Of a stretch of 64,000 bases of DNA, positions 8,166 through 19,000 are shown piece after piece. Source of the DNA: Anabaena sp. WA102. Its GTDB lineage: Bacteria; Cyanobacteriota; Cyanobacteriia; Cyanobacteriales; Nostocaceae. Each line of letters begins with the position of its first letter. Positions within the stretch are counted from its first letter, which is position 1. The stretch spans positions 2,852,001-2,916,000 of the forward strand of contig NZ_CP011456.1 of assembly GCF_001277295.1 (NCBI RefSeq), in the 5' to 3' direction. The notes under the pieces were generated by a model. That model saw nothing but the letters and a program-made list of their open reading frames with translations, had not been told where the DNA came from and did not search any database. A program made the position numbers and the translations under genes.

Positions 8166-9328
8166 GATAAAACCTCTTGAACTATTTGATCAATTTGTTC
8201 AAACCGATATTGAACTTTACTAGAAACTTGAGACACAGATTTAAGAAAATTAGAATCCTCTTTCATCTTTTGTATAAATTTTTCTTTTAATATTTCTTTA
8301 TTTTTGATTAATATTTCAATTTGTTCTGGATTTAATTGACTTAATGTTACTGACCAAGCCTCAAAAAGAGATTTATTTACAGGAGAGCTTAAATATTTCC
8401 GAAAAGCAGCATTTTCAAAAATATTATAAGCTGCTTGCATTGCAATAGTAAACTGATTTTCTATTGTTTTTATCAAATTAGAGTCTATTTTGTTTAATCT
8501 TTTCATAGTTTCATGTAAAAAATAGTTGCGACCTTTATTTACTGGATAATCTTTATAACTGGTTAAAATAAAAGCAATAAAACCCAATACAAATTCATGA
8601 TCATCCATACGTTGTTTTTTCTTTTTGCTTAGATTTATTACTCTTTTAAATTCTGGTAAATTAGCAAGGTTTTTGAGAATTTGTATCGGTTTACCAGGAT
8701 TCATAGCTTGGCGGAGTTCTTGATTATTAAGAGGTAATCCACCCGTATTAATTCTTTGAAAAATATTATATTTAACTTCATCAGGAGTTCCGGGTTCAAT
8801 TAAATAAACTGTTAATTCTGTTTCATCTATTCGTCTTTGATAATGACGAGGTAAATCATCATATTTTTTATTTTCTAAATCTTTAAGAAATTGTAATCCA
8901 GTTAATTTAAGCGGTTTATTCTTCGTATTTTTATCTTCTTCTTTATTAAGAAGAAACTCTTTAAATGTGCTGATTCTTTGTAAACCATCTATAATAATCC
9001 ATTTATCATCATCTGTTGCATCTATATAAAATGCTGGAAGTGGAATCCGAATTAAAAGAGACTCGATTAAACGGCTTTTCGCTATATTTGTCCAAATATC
9101 TGCCTGACGCTGAAAATCAGGAGCTAAATCAATTTCATCATGCTTAATTCTTTTAAGAAGCAAATCCATTGTCATCGGTTTAGTTTTAACCCTGATTTTA
9201 GTCGGATCAAATGGTTCTAAATTTTCATCATCATCATCTTCAAATTTAAACTCATTTTCTAAATCATCTTCTTGATCTAGCAATTCCATCTGTTGATTAT
9301 TAAGTTTATTTGTTTCCATATATGACAA
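8159..9328 (-). CDS. DUF262 (GmrSD N-terminal-like) protein
   Basis: A 389-aa protein. The first ~40 residues are highly acidic. IDGLQRISTF (about residues 120-130) matches the D-G-x-Q-R motif of DUF262, a ParB/Srx-related NTP-binding domain found in the type IV restriction enzyme GmrSD and other conflict systems. FQRINTGGLPLNNQELRQAM is also standard for the family. No HNH (GmrD/DUF1524) domain follows, so the nuclease part is missing or supplied in trans. It is the first gene of the operon with the ATPase, the unknown protein and coaBC. Confidence 0.88.
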   Translation of the reverse strand: MSYMETNKLNNQQMELLDQEDDLENEFKFEDDDDENLEPFDPTKIRVKTKPMTMDLLLKRIKHDEIDLAPDFQRQADIWTNIAKSRLIESLLIRIPLPAFYIDATDDDKWIIIDGLQRISTFKEFLLNKEEDKNTKNKPLKLTGLQFLKDLENKKYDDLPRHYQRRIDETELTVYLIEPGTPDEVKYNIFQRINTGGLPLNNQELRQAMNPGKPIQILKNLANLPEFKRVINLSKKKKQRMDDHEFVLGFIAFILTSYKDYPVNKGRNYFLHETMKRLNKIDSNLIKTIENQFTIAMQAAYNIFENAAFRKYLSSPVNKSLFEAWSVTLSQLNPEQIEILIKNKEILKEKFIQKMKEDSNFLKSVSQVSSKVQYRFEQIDQIVQEVLSC

Positions 9329-9514
9329 ATGCTACTAAAAATTTACTTAGGCAGAATTAGATATCATTAAATCATAATACCAAATAAATTATCTGGGCGT
9401 TGATTGAATAGAATTTTCAACGACTTATGAACAGTAATCTCACTGAGTAGTAGAACTTTTATTAAATTCGCTATTGAGGCAAAACGCATCTAAATTAAAT
9501 TATGCAAGCAAAAT

Positions 9515-9539
9515 CAGGATTTAGCATGGCTAAACCCTG
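9515..9539 (-). terminator. Hairpin terminator for the 70-aa gene
   Basis: CAGGATTTAGC (9515-9525) pairs with GCTAAACCCTG (9529-9539), one wobble. On the minus strand it lies 25 bp after the stop of the gene at 9565-9777 and is followed by ATTTTGC. The rest of 9329-9564 shows no gene. Confidence 0.6.
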
Positions 9540-9564
9540 AGCGACTACTTTTGATCTAAAATTC

Positions 9565-9777
9565 TTAGGCTTCGTCGTAAGCTTCTAAATCTAAGAGGTG
9601 GATATAGGCTTCAACTAACTCTGGACGCTGAAAAGCGATCGCCCGCAGTAGATGCCAATCATTCAAACCCTCAAAAGCATTACTATAGTTATCTAATTCC
9701 AGACGTGTAGCCAAATCTTTTACCTCTGTCGCCGTCATAGCAGAAATTTCTGTTTTGGAAATGCTTAGAGTTTTCAT
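9565..9777 (-). CDS. Small conserved hypothetical protein, 70 aa
   Basis: A 70-aa soluble, helical, acidic protein (MSxTEVKDLATRLELDNYS-like core, then LLRAIAFQRPELVEAYIHLLD). I do not know its function. A strong Shine-Dalgarno (GGGAGGGG) lies 8 nt before the ATG, and a hairpin terminator follows the stop, so it looks like a genuine single-gene unit. Confidence 0.75.
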   Translation of the reverse strand: MKTLSISKTEISAMTATEVKDLATRLELDNYSNAFEGLNDWHLLRAIAFQRPELVEAYIHLLDLEAYDEA

Positions 9778-9923
9778 AATGCTTGCCCCTCCCTTTTGCA
9801 GCGCTTACATTCAGCTTAGGGTGGAGTTGCTTCCACCTGTTCTATCTTACTCATTAACGAGCATGAAATTTGTAAAAATTCTTGTGATTTTTACCAGAAT
9901 TTGGAAAATTTTTGTAACTAAAC

Positions 9924-10550
9924 CTAACCAATTGTGTTAAGAACAAAAGTTCGTAGCACTTCTAACATTTGTAAATTAATTTCATGTCCCGTTGCAAATT
10001 CATGATACTCCACAGCTACGCCTAGAGATTGTGCCATTTCTCTCGACTTAATCGCCGCTTGTAGGGGGACTACTTCATCCCTTGTACCGTGCATGATTAA
10101 TGTCGGCGGAAAATTGCCTTGATTCAGCGTTGCTACGTCAGGATGTAGATAGCCACTTATCACTACCAACCCAGCCAGGGGTAAGCTTAATCCTACATCT
10201 AAAGTCATCGCCCCACCTTGAGAGAATCCGCTCAAAATTGTGCGTGATAACGGTACACCCGTATTACTTTCTAAAGAGAGCAACCAATCTATGAGTAGTT
10301 GTTTACTTTGGGTTAATCCATCATACATATTTTCTGTCCGCAGATCATACCATGCCTTACCCGTATCAGCATAAGGATAAGGATAGGGAGCATTGGGGAG
10401 AAGAAACTCGTAATCAGGTAAATTGACATAAGGAATCAAAGATGCAACATCTTGGGCATTTGCACCCCAACCATGTAAAGTAACGATTAAAGCATCTGGT
10501 GTTTTTCCTGCTGGTGGAGAAACTCTGATGAAGTCTAATGTTTGAGTCAT
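9924..10550 (-). CDS. Alpha/beta hydrolase, phospholipase/carboxylesterase family
   Basis: A 208-aa cytoplasmic serine hydrolase of the YpfH/acyl-protein-thioesterase type. LHGWGANAQDVASLIP forms the oxyanion region. GFSQGG (G-x-S-x-G) carries the nucleophile Ser. MHGTRDEVVP gives the Asp, and ATGHEI near residue 189 gives the catalytic His. Length is normal for the family. It is monocistronic, and the substrate cannot be predicted. Confidence 0.92.
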   Translation of the reverse strand: MTQTLDFIRVSPPAGKTPDALIVTLHGWGANAQDVASLIPYVNLPDYEFLLPNAPYPYPYADTGKAWYDLRTENMYDGLTQSKQLLIDWLLSLESNTGVPLSRTILSGFSQGGAMTLDVGLSLPLAGLVVISGYLHPDVATLNQGNFPPTLIMHGTRDEVVPLQAAIKSREMAQSLGVAVEYHEFATGHEINLQMLEVLRTFVLNTIG

Positions 10551-10904
10551 GGGTAATTGAGTTAAGAATTAATGCAGATACAGTATACCGCGTCTTAATC
10601 CAGTACACATTTCCTAACTTTTTTCGTTCTTCTGGAAGTTTTTATATTTTGCCGTATTCACAGAGTGATATTGCATAATGACAGCATGAATTATGCTTTG
10701 CGCCAAGAAGCAAAGGCGCAAAGTTTAATACCAATTTTATGTGAGGTTACACAGAATTATGAAATCCATGAATTCATCCGTCTCTATCTGCGGTCAATAA
10801 GTCCCGAAATTTTATTCTATGCAGCTTCATCTTAATTTACACTCTCCCTTGGGGTATATATTAAATAGGGAAGTAAAATAAAAAAATAATATTGGGATGG
10901 GGAT
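10551..10904. other. Intergenic region, no gene seen
   Basis: A 354-bp spacer upstream of the PGM1-like gene. It contains GCAAAGGCGCAAAG repeats near 10707-10722. It also has a short match (TTCTATGCAGCTTCATCT near 10815-10832) to the edge of the tnpB remnant at 35297-35313, possibly a small IS605 scrap. I see no ORF or RNA. Confidence 0.5.
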
Positions 10905-12509
10905 ATGGTGACATTAAATATTGATGATTTACAAGAAGTTGATAAATTTCGGAATTTACAATTAACATTACGCGATCGCTGGCAAACTAGCGAGTTATTC
11001 GACAATAGTGAAGCGGATATTTTAATTGTTCCTTCTTTGAGTATAGATCAAGGAGAATTACTCAAGGTAGAAGGATGTGAGCATTATGAAGAAAGATTAC
11101 TTTTCTCCTTAATGCGGTTAAGAAATCCCCGCACTAGGTTAATTTATGTGACATCAATGCCACTTCATCCTAGTATTATTGATTATTATCTGCAATTACT
11201 TCCGGGTATTCCTTTCTCTCATGCTCGTCATCGCTTATTATTACTTTCTACCTATGATGCTTCTTTAAAACCCCTCAGTCAAAAAATATTAGAACGTCCT
11301 CGATTATTGGAAAGAATTTACAAGGCTTTGCGCTTAGATAAGGCTTTTATGGTATGTTATAATTCCACTTTTTGGGAAGCGCAATTATCTTTAAAGTTGG
11401 GTGTACCTTTATATGCTGCTGCACCAGATTTGCAAATTTGGGGAACAAAGAGCGGCAGTAGACAGATTTTTCAAGAAAGTAATGTCCCACTTCCCGACGG
11501 TAGTGAGTTAGTCAGGAATTGTGAAGACTTAGCAAATGTTGCGGCTGATTTATGGGAACGTCAACCGACATTACAAAGAATGGTAATTAAGTTGAATGAA
11601 GGTTTTTCTGGGGAAGGGAATGCACTGTTAGATTTACGGGAAATAATGGATGTTGCACCGGGAAAAGCTGATCATAGTCAAAGAGTAACAGCAATTAGCG
11701 ATCGCTTACTGCATTTACGGTTTCAATCTTTACAAGAAACCTGGGCAAATTTTTCTCGGCGCATTCCTGAATTAGGGGCAATAGTGGAAGCTTTTATCGA
11801 AGGAGAAATCAAACATTCACCCAGTGTACAAGGCAGAATTACACCCAATGGAGAAGTAGAAATTATTTCTACCCATGACCAAATTTTAGGCGGACCAGAC
11901 GGACAAATTTATATAGGTTGTCGCTTTCCTGCGGATGCAAATTATCGCTGTGAATTACAGGAATTAGGTTTAAGAGTTGGAAATAAATTAGCGGAAAAAG
12001 GAGCTTTAGAAAGATTTGCCGTTGATTTTGTCACTGTAGATCGAGGTCATGGTAAATGGGATATTCAAGCCATTGAAATTAATCTTCGTAAAGGGGGAAC
12101 AACTCACCCATTTATGACTTTAAAATTACTAACTAATGGACGTTATGATTTATCCACTGGATTATTTTATAGTCAACAAGGCAGACCTAAATATTATATT
12201 GCCACAGATAATTTACAAAAACCTAGTTATCAGGGATTATTACCTAATGACTTAATGGATATTATCGCTCACCACAGGTTACATTTTGATAGCGGCACAG
12301 AAACAGGTACAGTTTTTCATCTCATGGGTTGTCTTTCCCAATTTGGTAAATTAGGATTAACCAGTATTGGTGATTCACCCCAAGAAGCGGAAGATATTTA
12401 TCACAAGGTTATTGAGGTTCTTGATCAAGAAACCAGCGGTGATCATAATAATCATTCTATCTTTACTGATTATAATTTTCCCATCACTGGAGATGGATAT
12501 AGTTGCTAA
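10905..12509 (+). CDS. PGM1-related peptide ligase-like ATP-grasp protein
   Basis: A 534-aa soluble protein. The central region (about 220-390) has ATP-grasp features: MVIKLNEGFSGEGNALLDL (nucleotide-binding strand) and AIEINLRKGGTTHPFMTLKLL (metal-binding E-x-N). The family is named after the pheganomycin peptide ligase PGM1, but in cyanobacteria a stand-alone copy is common and its substrate is unknown. A GGGATGGGGAT box lies just before the ATG. The next gene starts 209 bp downstream, so I do not infer an operon. Confidence 0.85.
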   Translation: MVTLNIDDLQEVDKFRNLQLTLRDRWQTSELFDNSEADILIVPSLSIDQGELLKVEGCEHYEERLLFSLMRLRNPRTRLIYVTSMPLHPSIIDYYLQLLPGIPFSHARHRLLLLSTYDASLKPLSQKILERPRLLERIYKALRLDKAFMVCYNSTFWEAQLSLKLGVPLYAAAPDLQIWGTKSGSRQIFQESNVPLPDGSELVRNCEDLANVAADLWERQPTLQRMVIKLNEGFSGEGNALLDLREIMDVAPGKADHSQRVTAISDRLLHLRFQSLQETWANFSRRIPELGAIVEAFIEGEIKHSPSVQGRITPNGEVEIISTHDQILGGPDGQIYIGCRFPADANYRCELQELGLRVGNKLAEKGALERFAVDFVTVDRGHGKWDIQAIEINLRKGGTTHPFMTLKLLTNGRYDLSTGLFYSQQGRPKYYIATDNLQKPSYQGLLPNDLMDIIAHHRLHFDSGTETGTVFHLMGCLSQFGKLGLTSIGDSPQEAEDIYHKVIEVLDQETSGDHNNHSIFTDYNFPITGDGYSC

Positions 12510-12718
12510 TAAAAAGATAAAATTATGACATCAGATCATTTTCAAATTATCTTATCCTCTTGTTGGTTAGCTGGTTTGCTTGTATCTATCTAAAGACATT
12601 TAAAAGCTAATAATTTTCTACAAAAGAGCTTGAATATAAAAGTTTTTTGCTTGATTTACATGAATATCTAGAACTAAAGTGAAATAGACGCTAAAATCGA
12701 TCCAGCCTTTGTATTTTC

Positions 12719-14413
12719 GTGGTTTTGACCCAGATAACTCAGAGTGCGGTTCACTGCATAAATCCCCATTGTCAACGTCCCTATCCTCAACCTTGGGGAA
12801 ACAAATTCTGTAACAGTTGTGGCGCACCGCTGCATCTGTTAGACCGCTATTTCTCTCTTAAACCTCTCGGTGCGGGGGGATTTGCCCAAATTTACACAAT
12901 TTGGGATGAAAAGACACAGACAGAAAAAGTGCTAAAGGTGCTAGTTGAAACTTCACCCAAGGCGCTGGAATTATTTATTCAAGAAGCGGAAGTTTTAAGT
13001 AGTTTCCGCAACTCCGGCGTGCCTAAAGTTGAGGCTGATGGCTATTTTCAAGTTAACTTAATTAATCCTAAACCCCATCAATTACCTTGTTTGGTGATGG
13101 AAAAAATCAATGGCTACACTTTAGAGGAAGTATTAATAAATTCTCCTCAAGGTTGTTCCGAAGATTTGGTAGTCGGTTGGTTTATTCAAGCTGTATTGAT
13201 TTTACAGGAGTTACATAAACGCCAAATTATTCACCGCGATATCAAACCTTCTAATTTGATGTTGCGGACTTCCACACCAGTATCTCCTGCCAAAAGTGAT
13301 CAATTGGTGCTAATTGATTTTGGTGGTGCTAAACAATTTAGTGGGTCAGTTTTGCGATCGCACCCCACTTCTACACGCTTGTACTCTGCCGGCTATAGTC
13401 CCCAGGAACAAATTCGCGGCGGTAATATTGGACCAGGGGCAGATTTTTATGCGTTGGGACGGACAATGATTCAACTACTTACCGCCAAATATCCATCCGA
13501 ATTGGAAGATAGTTTAACTGGAAAATTGCGTTGGCGAAATTATCGGCAGATTAAGCCAGAGTTAGCGGATTTAATTGATGAAATGGTAGAAGATGATGTG
13601 CGATTACGTCCAGCAAATGCAGCTATTATTCATAAACGGTTATTAAGTATCGCTTCCCCCTCTCCACAGCAAAATTTATTCAGTAGTACGGGTAAATCTG
13701 TTGTCCAATCCATCACTGAATTTACCCAAGCTATAAGTAATACTACTTTATTGATAATTCAGGGAATATACAAATTTTTATCCGCTTGTTTGGCAACTAT
13801 TTGGGTAATGATCCTGACGAGTATCTGCGCGGGAATCGGGACTATGATTGGGTTTTTCCTAGCTTACCATACCAGTTTAGGCGATCGCTGGCTAGAATTA
13901 CTAACCTATCCATTACCAACATTAGTCGAAAAACAACCTTATATAGCCGCAGAAAGTATAGTTTATGGTTTTGCAGGTTTGGGAACAGGTTGGGGATTAA
14001 CCTTATCAGGGTGTTTTGGGCAAAAGCGGCGGTTTCTCATCACAGCCTTAATGGGCTTAATTGGCTACAGTTTAGGCTGGATAGCTTGTCAATTCATCAC
14101 CACTCCAAATCCGGCGGAAAGCTTAGTCACATGGATTTTAATCTCACTTCCCCTATTAACCCTTGGTTTAGGTCTTCGCAGTCATCAAATCGCCTACGCT
14201 GTCATTGCAGGTTTAGGAAGTGCCAACCTCATAGCCATTTTCGTGCGTTTAGGGTTAGGACTACATTTATTCCATTTTTCCAGTCAACCACAAGGGCTGG
14301 ATATATTTTCACCCATAGGTTTTTTTAGTTTAGTGAGTATCTTAATCAGCTTTTCCCTGAGTATAAGCCATTACCTAATTGTCCCTTGCTTACGCTGGTT
14401 AGGTTGGCGATAA
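12719..14413 (+). CDS. Ser/Thr protein kinase with N-terminal zinc ribbon and C-terminal membrane segments
   Basis: A 564-aa Hanks-type kinase starting at GTG 12719. Residues ~13-38 form a zinc ribbon (CINPHC...CNSCGAP). The kinase domain (about 43-305) has the glycine loop LGAGGFAQIY, the Lys in EKVLKVL, HRDIKPSN and DFGGAK, so it looks active. The last ~210 residues hold several hydrophobic segments that anchor it in the membrane. The layout is common in Nostocales. A 28-bp palindrome (14438-14465) follows the stop and may end transcription. Confidence 0.92.
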   Translation: MVLTQITQSAVHCINPHCQRPYPQPWGNKFCNSCGAPLHLLDRYFSLKPLGAGGFAQIYTIWDEKTQTEKVLKVLVETSPKALELFIQEAEVLSSFRNSGVPKVEADGYFQVNLINPKPHQLPCLVMEKINGYTLEEVLINSPQGCSEDLVVGWFIQAVLILQELHKRQIIHRDIKPSNLMLRTSTPVSPAKSDQLVLIDFGGAKQFSGSVLRSHPTSTRLYSAGYSPQEQIRGGNIGPGADFYALGRTMIQLLTAKYPSELEDSLTGKLRWRNYRQIKPELADLIDEMVEDDVRLRPANAAIIHKRLLSIASPSPQQNLFSSTGKSVVQSITEFTQAISNTTLLIIQGIYKFLSACLATIWVMILTSICAGIGTMIGFFLAYHTSLGDRWLELLTYPLPTLVEKQPYIAAESIVYGFAGLGTGWGLTLSGCFGQKRRFLITALMGLIGYSLGWIACQFITTPNPAESLVTWILISLPLLTLGLGLRSHQIAYAVIAGLGSANLIAIFVRLGLGLHLFHFSSQPQGLDIFSPIGFFSLVSILISFSLSISHYLIVPCLRWLGWR

Positions 14414-14437
14414 CAATTAAAAATTCTTGAAACCCTT

Positions 14438-14465
14438 GTAGAGACGTTCCATGGAACGTCTCTAC
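14438..14465. repeat. 28-bp perfect palindrome, upstream copy
   Basis: GTAGAGACGTTCC is followed by its own reverse complement around ATGG, and the next bases are GATCTTTTTAGG. The identical 28-bp palindrome recurs at 21272-21299 with similar flanks (TTGAAACCC before, AGATGTCT after). The two copies bracket the ATPase/NACHT-TPR pair. It may act as a terminator for the kinase gene. Confidence 0.85.
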
Positions 14466-14602
14466 GATCTTTTTAGGAGATGTCTTTTGTAATCCCCCTA
14501 GTGGAATATTTTTATTTTTATATAAGATTCCTACGGGCAAAAACAATACTAAAATAAAGATAATACCCTAAAACAGAGCTTTTTGCCCAGTTTATCACTA
14601 AT

Positions 14603-15904
14603 ATGAGTAATACCAATTTTTGGAAACCTGCTTACCAGCGATTCAAACCAGAAGAACCTCTGGCTACATCTGAAGAGTTGCAAAATTTCTACGTCCCCAG
14701 AGATAATAGTCCTGTAGACCAGCTTGTTAGTTTATTGGAAATGGAAGATGATCCAGCAAAATTTTTACTGGCGGGTCATCGAGGTGGCGGTAAAACTACT
14801 GAACTGCGACGATTAGAACAAAAATTAGGAAATACACATACTGTTATTTGGATAGATACCCAAACAGCGTTAGATAGATATAACATTGGCTATGCTGAAG
14901 TTGTAGTTTTGATTGGTTTGCAAATTGCACAGCAAGCTATTAAATCTAATTGGTTATTTAAAAAAGATAAATTATTAACAAGATTACAGGACGCACTCAA
15001 GACAGTAGTTTATCAAGATAAAGGTACTCATACTGAAGGTTTGGGAATGCCAGAATTTATCGAAAAAGCAGGATTAATTCTCAAACGTGGCTTAACTAGA
15101 GAAATAACTAAAACCGTTAATGTTCGTCCAAAATTAACGGAAATTATTGATAGCGTTAATGAGATTATTATCGCTGCTGAAAAAGAAAATAACCAAAAAT
15201 TATTTATTATTGTTGATGGACTAGATAGACATGATTTAGTTACAGCTTTGGATATGTTTTCTAGTTCATTGCTGACAGAATTAAGCTGTCATATTATCTA
15301 TGCAATTCCCATTGCTTTGCGATATTCGCCGAACTTTAGACAACCAATGGAAAGCTTTCAAAAATGTTTGGATTTGAATAATCCTCCCGTTTTTGAATGT
15401 GATAATAATCTATGTCCTACAAATAACCCTGATCATATAGGCAGACAAACTCTCGTGAATATAATTAATAAACGTCTCGATAGCTTAGGCTATGATTATC
15501 AAGGTTTATTTACACCTGATGCCTTAGAACTGATTTGTGAAAAAAGCGGTGGTGTGATTCGAGATTTAGTGAGATTAGCGCGGACTGCTTGTGAAATCGG
15601 ACTGCGAAAAAGATTGAAGTTAGTAGATTTGGACACTGCAAAATCAGCAGTGCAAGAAGTTCGCAGAGAATATAATTTAGATGATTATCAATATCCCGAA
15701 ATTCATTCAGTACATATTACTGGAAAGTTAACCTCTAAAACCCATAGTTTACCACAAAAAGGCGAATTTATTATTTGTGATGAGCTTTTACAAAACAAAC
15801 TCGTTTTGGGTTATTACAATTCTAGACAAAAATCTTGGTTTGATATTAATCCTATTTTGATAGAGGATTTACAACGTTGGCAAGAAGCTAACAATTTTCT
15901 GTAA
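14603..15904 (+). CDS. P-loop ATPase, partner of the NACHT-TPR protein
   Basis: A 433-aa soluble AAA-like ATPase. Walker A is GHRGGGKTTELRRL at about residues 57-70, and Walker B is LFIIVDGLD at about 199-207. ICEKSGGVIRDLVRLARTA in the C-terminal half fits the lid of AAA/STAND ATPases (sensor-like helix). The last ~80 residues (from IHSVHITGKL) form a separate beta-rich domain. The NACHT-TPR gene starts 137 bp downstream on the same strand with no terminator seen between them, so they are probably co-transcribed. I infer a role as a regulatory or sensor ATPase of a conflict system. Confidence 0.85.
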   Translation: MSNTNFWKPAYQRFKPEEPLATSEELQNFYVPRDNSPVDQLVSLLEMEDDPAKFLLAGHRGGGKTTELRRLEQKLGNTHTVIWIDTQTALDRYNIGYAEVVVLIGLQIAQQAIKSNWLFKKDKLLTRLQDALKTVVYQDKGTHTEGLGMPEFIEKAGLILKRGLTREITKTVNVRPKLTEIIDSVNEIIIAAEKENNQKLFIIVDGLDRHDLVTALDMFSSSLLTELSCHIIYAIPIALRYSPNFRQPMESFQKCLDLNNPPVFECDNNLCPTNNPDHIGRQTLVNIINKRLDSLGYDYQGLFTPDALELICEKSGGVIRDLVRLARTACEIGLRKRLKLVDLDTAKSAVQEVRREYNLDDYQYPEIHSVHITGKLTSKTHSLPQKGEFIICDELLQNKLVLGYYNSRQKSWFDINPILIEDLQRWQEANNFL

Positions 15905-16050
15905 AAATGTAACTATTCTAGAAACCTTACTATAGAAAATTGCTGGCAAATGAAGTATAGAAATTAATAATAAAACTCTGGTGGGGTGGGCATCTTGCCT
16001 GCCATTGTGTATGGTCATGAAACATCCTGTAATTTAAACTGGTGCTAACT

Positions 16051-19000
16051 ATGCTTTCTGATGACTCCAATTATATTTTGACCGAAGCTGATAAAGAAGA
16101 ATTAGAAAAATTAGTCAGCATCTTAGAACTTTCCAGTGGAACAACAATTATTTTTGCTGTTACACCAGAAAGTAGTCCTCAACATTTGGTTGTGCAACAG
16201 CTACAAGAAGATTTAAAAAAATGCGAAGAAAAATTTACTTTTGACAACTTTTTTTATAGTGAAAATTCTTTTCATAACTTCTTATATAGTTTAGATGAAA
16301 ATGTGCAACCAGAGCGCAAATTAATTATGGCATTTGGTCTTGATCAATTGCCTACAGATAGATTGTTTAGAGAAATGCAGTGTTTAAACTTAGGACGAGA
16401 AGAGTTATTTGGTAGAAACTTAATATTAATTCTTTGGTTGAATCAAATTAAATTTTTAGATGAGTTTCGTCACCGTGCGCCGGATTTTTGGGATTGGCGA
16501 GAAAAGGTAGTACAATTTGAAACTCGTAATCCTTTACTTTATATTTATTTAGAATGGCTAATTGCTGAAAATTCCTATCTCAAAATGAGTGGTGTAATGC
16601 AAGTAAATCGTCAAGTTGATATTTTCCTTGACCAGATTTATGTTTCTCTGCAAGCACAACGACGACAAGAAATCATTGATAATTCTGAACTTGAAGCACT
16701 AACTGTTTTAAAATCTCCCTCTAATTTTAGTCGAGTTAAAGGAATAGGAATTGATTTTGATGATTGGGATGAATCTCACTATTATGAACCTATAAGAGAA
16801 AAAACCACATCTATTTCTAGTACCAAAATCATTACCGAAAAGGTTGAATTATCCCACGCAGTAAAAGCAAATTCTTACAGCGTCATTTTAGGCGCTCCTG
16901 GTGCGGGTAAAACTACTCTTTTACGTTATTTAGCTCTGCATTTTGCCACAGCTAAAAGGGATGATCAAGAAACGGTAATTGGTGGGGAAGCAAAGGAAGA
17001 TTTAGGAAAAACTCTCCTTCCTATTTTTTTTCGTATTGCTGATTATGCAGAAAAACTAAAACAACAACCAAATTTAACTTTAACTGAATATTTACGCCAA
17101 TTTTATCGTCAGTGGGAAGCTCATTTTCAAACACAAGGAGAAATGGGAACTGAGGTATCAGCATTTTTATTAGATGCTATGCGTCAGGGAAAATGCTTGA
17201 TGTTGCTAGATGGTTTAGATGAAGTATTTGATCAGGAAAGCCGCAGACAAATTGTAGAATCTATTAATCAGTTTGTTAATGATTTTTCTAATAATAAATA
17301 TGTAATTACTAGCCGCATTGCTGGTTATCGTGATGTGCAATTAAGCAGCCGTTTTGCTGAATATATGATTGAAGATATGAGCAGCGAAAAGGTAGAACAG
17401 TTTTTATATCGCTGGTGTCGAACAGCAGAAAAAGCACAACAACCAGATGCTAATGAAGAACAATTACAAAGAAAAGGAAATGAGCAAGCACAAAATATTT
17501 TAAACGCAATTCAAGAAAGTGAAGGTGTGAAGCGTTTAACAGCAAATCCCTTACTTTTAACTATTTTGGCACTGATTCACCGCAATGGGGAACGTTTACC
17601 TAACCGTCGGGTGAGGTTATATGAGTTAGCAGTGCAAACTTTGATAGAAGATTGGCAACTTAGTAAAAAATTACCAGATGCGCCAAAAGTCGTATTAAGA
17701 GAAACTGAAGTAGTAGAACTTTTAGCACCTTTAGCATATTGGATGCACGAAGAAAAGCCTTCTGGTTTAGTAACAGAAACGGAAGTGCAACAGCAACTAG
17801 CAACCAAAATAGCAGAACTAAATGATGCTGAACCAGAATCAGATTTAGTGCGTCAAGCTGTAGGAGAATTTCTGCGGAAAGTGAGGGAAACAACAGGTTT
17901 ATTTGTGGAACGCGCACCTGGTGTTTATGGTTTTATGCACCTGACTTTTGAAGAATATTTTGCGGCTCGTTATATTGCAGATAATGACCAAAGTAAAATT
18001 CAAGAACTAATTCAACAACATCTCCATGAACCACGCTGGAATGAGCCAATTTTGTTGTCTTTAGGGTATTACGGAATTCATTCTCCTGGACAAGTTAAGA
18101 AATTAATAGATCAATTATTTAGCAATTTACAAGATTATCAACCTGCACTACAACATGGTGAGATAAAAATAAAAACCTCTGCTGATAATACAATTATTAT
18201 TTACTTAAAAGCAGAAGATGATTCAGCAGAAATATTAAAAAATATAGAATTTAATTTGCAAGATTTATTTTTTGCAGGACAAGTTATTGCTGAAGTTGAA
18301 GTTAGTAATATTTTCCGCAAAAATGTTATTGAAAAATTAGTTATTACTTACATTGGTATAGATGATGATTTTGACAATGATCTAATTAAGCAACTCCTGC
18401 GAACACTACGAAAAATTGAACTATTTTATCAGAAAGGTGAAGTCATAGCCAAATTAACAGAAGTAGCTAATGATGTAAGCCTATCTCCAGAAATGCAGAT
18501 TAAAGCAAAAACAGCTATTTTGTATGTTGCTTGCGGTCAATCAGTAGGATTAGATAATTATGTAACAAAAATTGTTAATCAATTAGAATCTTCGCTTTTT
18601 GATAGTATTAGAAATTTGGTAAAAGAACTGGGTGAAGAAATGACACCTAACCTAGAAATTAGCCGTCAATTTCATAATCATGATGAAAGTTATAAAATGG
18701 CATTAATTTTTATCACTGCGATGTCTTATGTCAGAAAAGAAAATTATGATAAAGCTATTACAATTTTTGAAGATATAGACCAAAAATCAAATAATAGTCT
18801 TAAATCATTTATTTATTGGTCTTTGGCTATATGTTATAAAGAGAAAGAAAATTATGATAAAGCTAATGAATATTATGATAAATGCAAAATAGCTGATGAT
18901 AATCTATCAAATACATCATTTATTTTTTGGAGAAATTGGGGTTGGTGTCAGAAATCAAACAGCAAACATGAACAATCACTTGATTACTACCAAAATGCAC

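Noticed and set aside
8159..9328. Complete GmrSD type IV restriction enzyme
   Set aside because: The protein ends without the C-terminal DUF1524/HNH half, and no separate GmrD-like gene follows.
13786..14328. 180-aa plus-strand frame inside the membrane part of the kinase
   Set aside because: It is a shadow of the kinase in another frame, rich in Arg/Ser/Phe without domain features.
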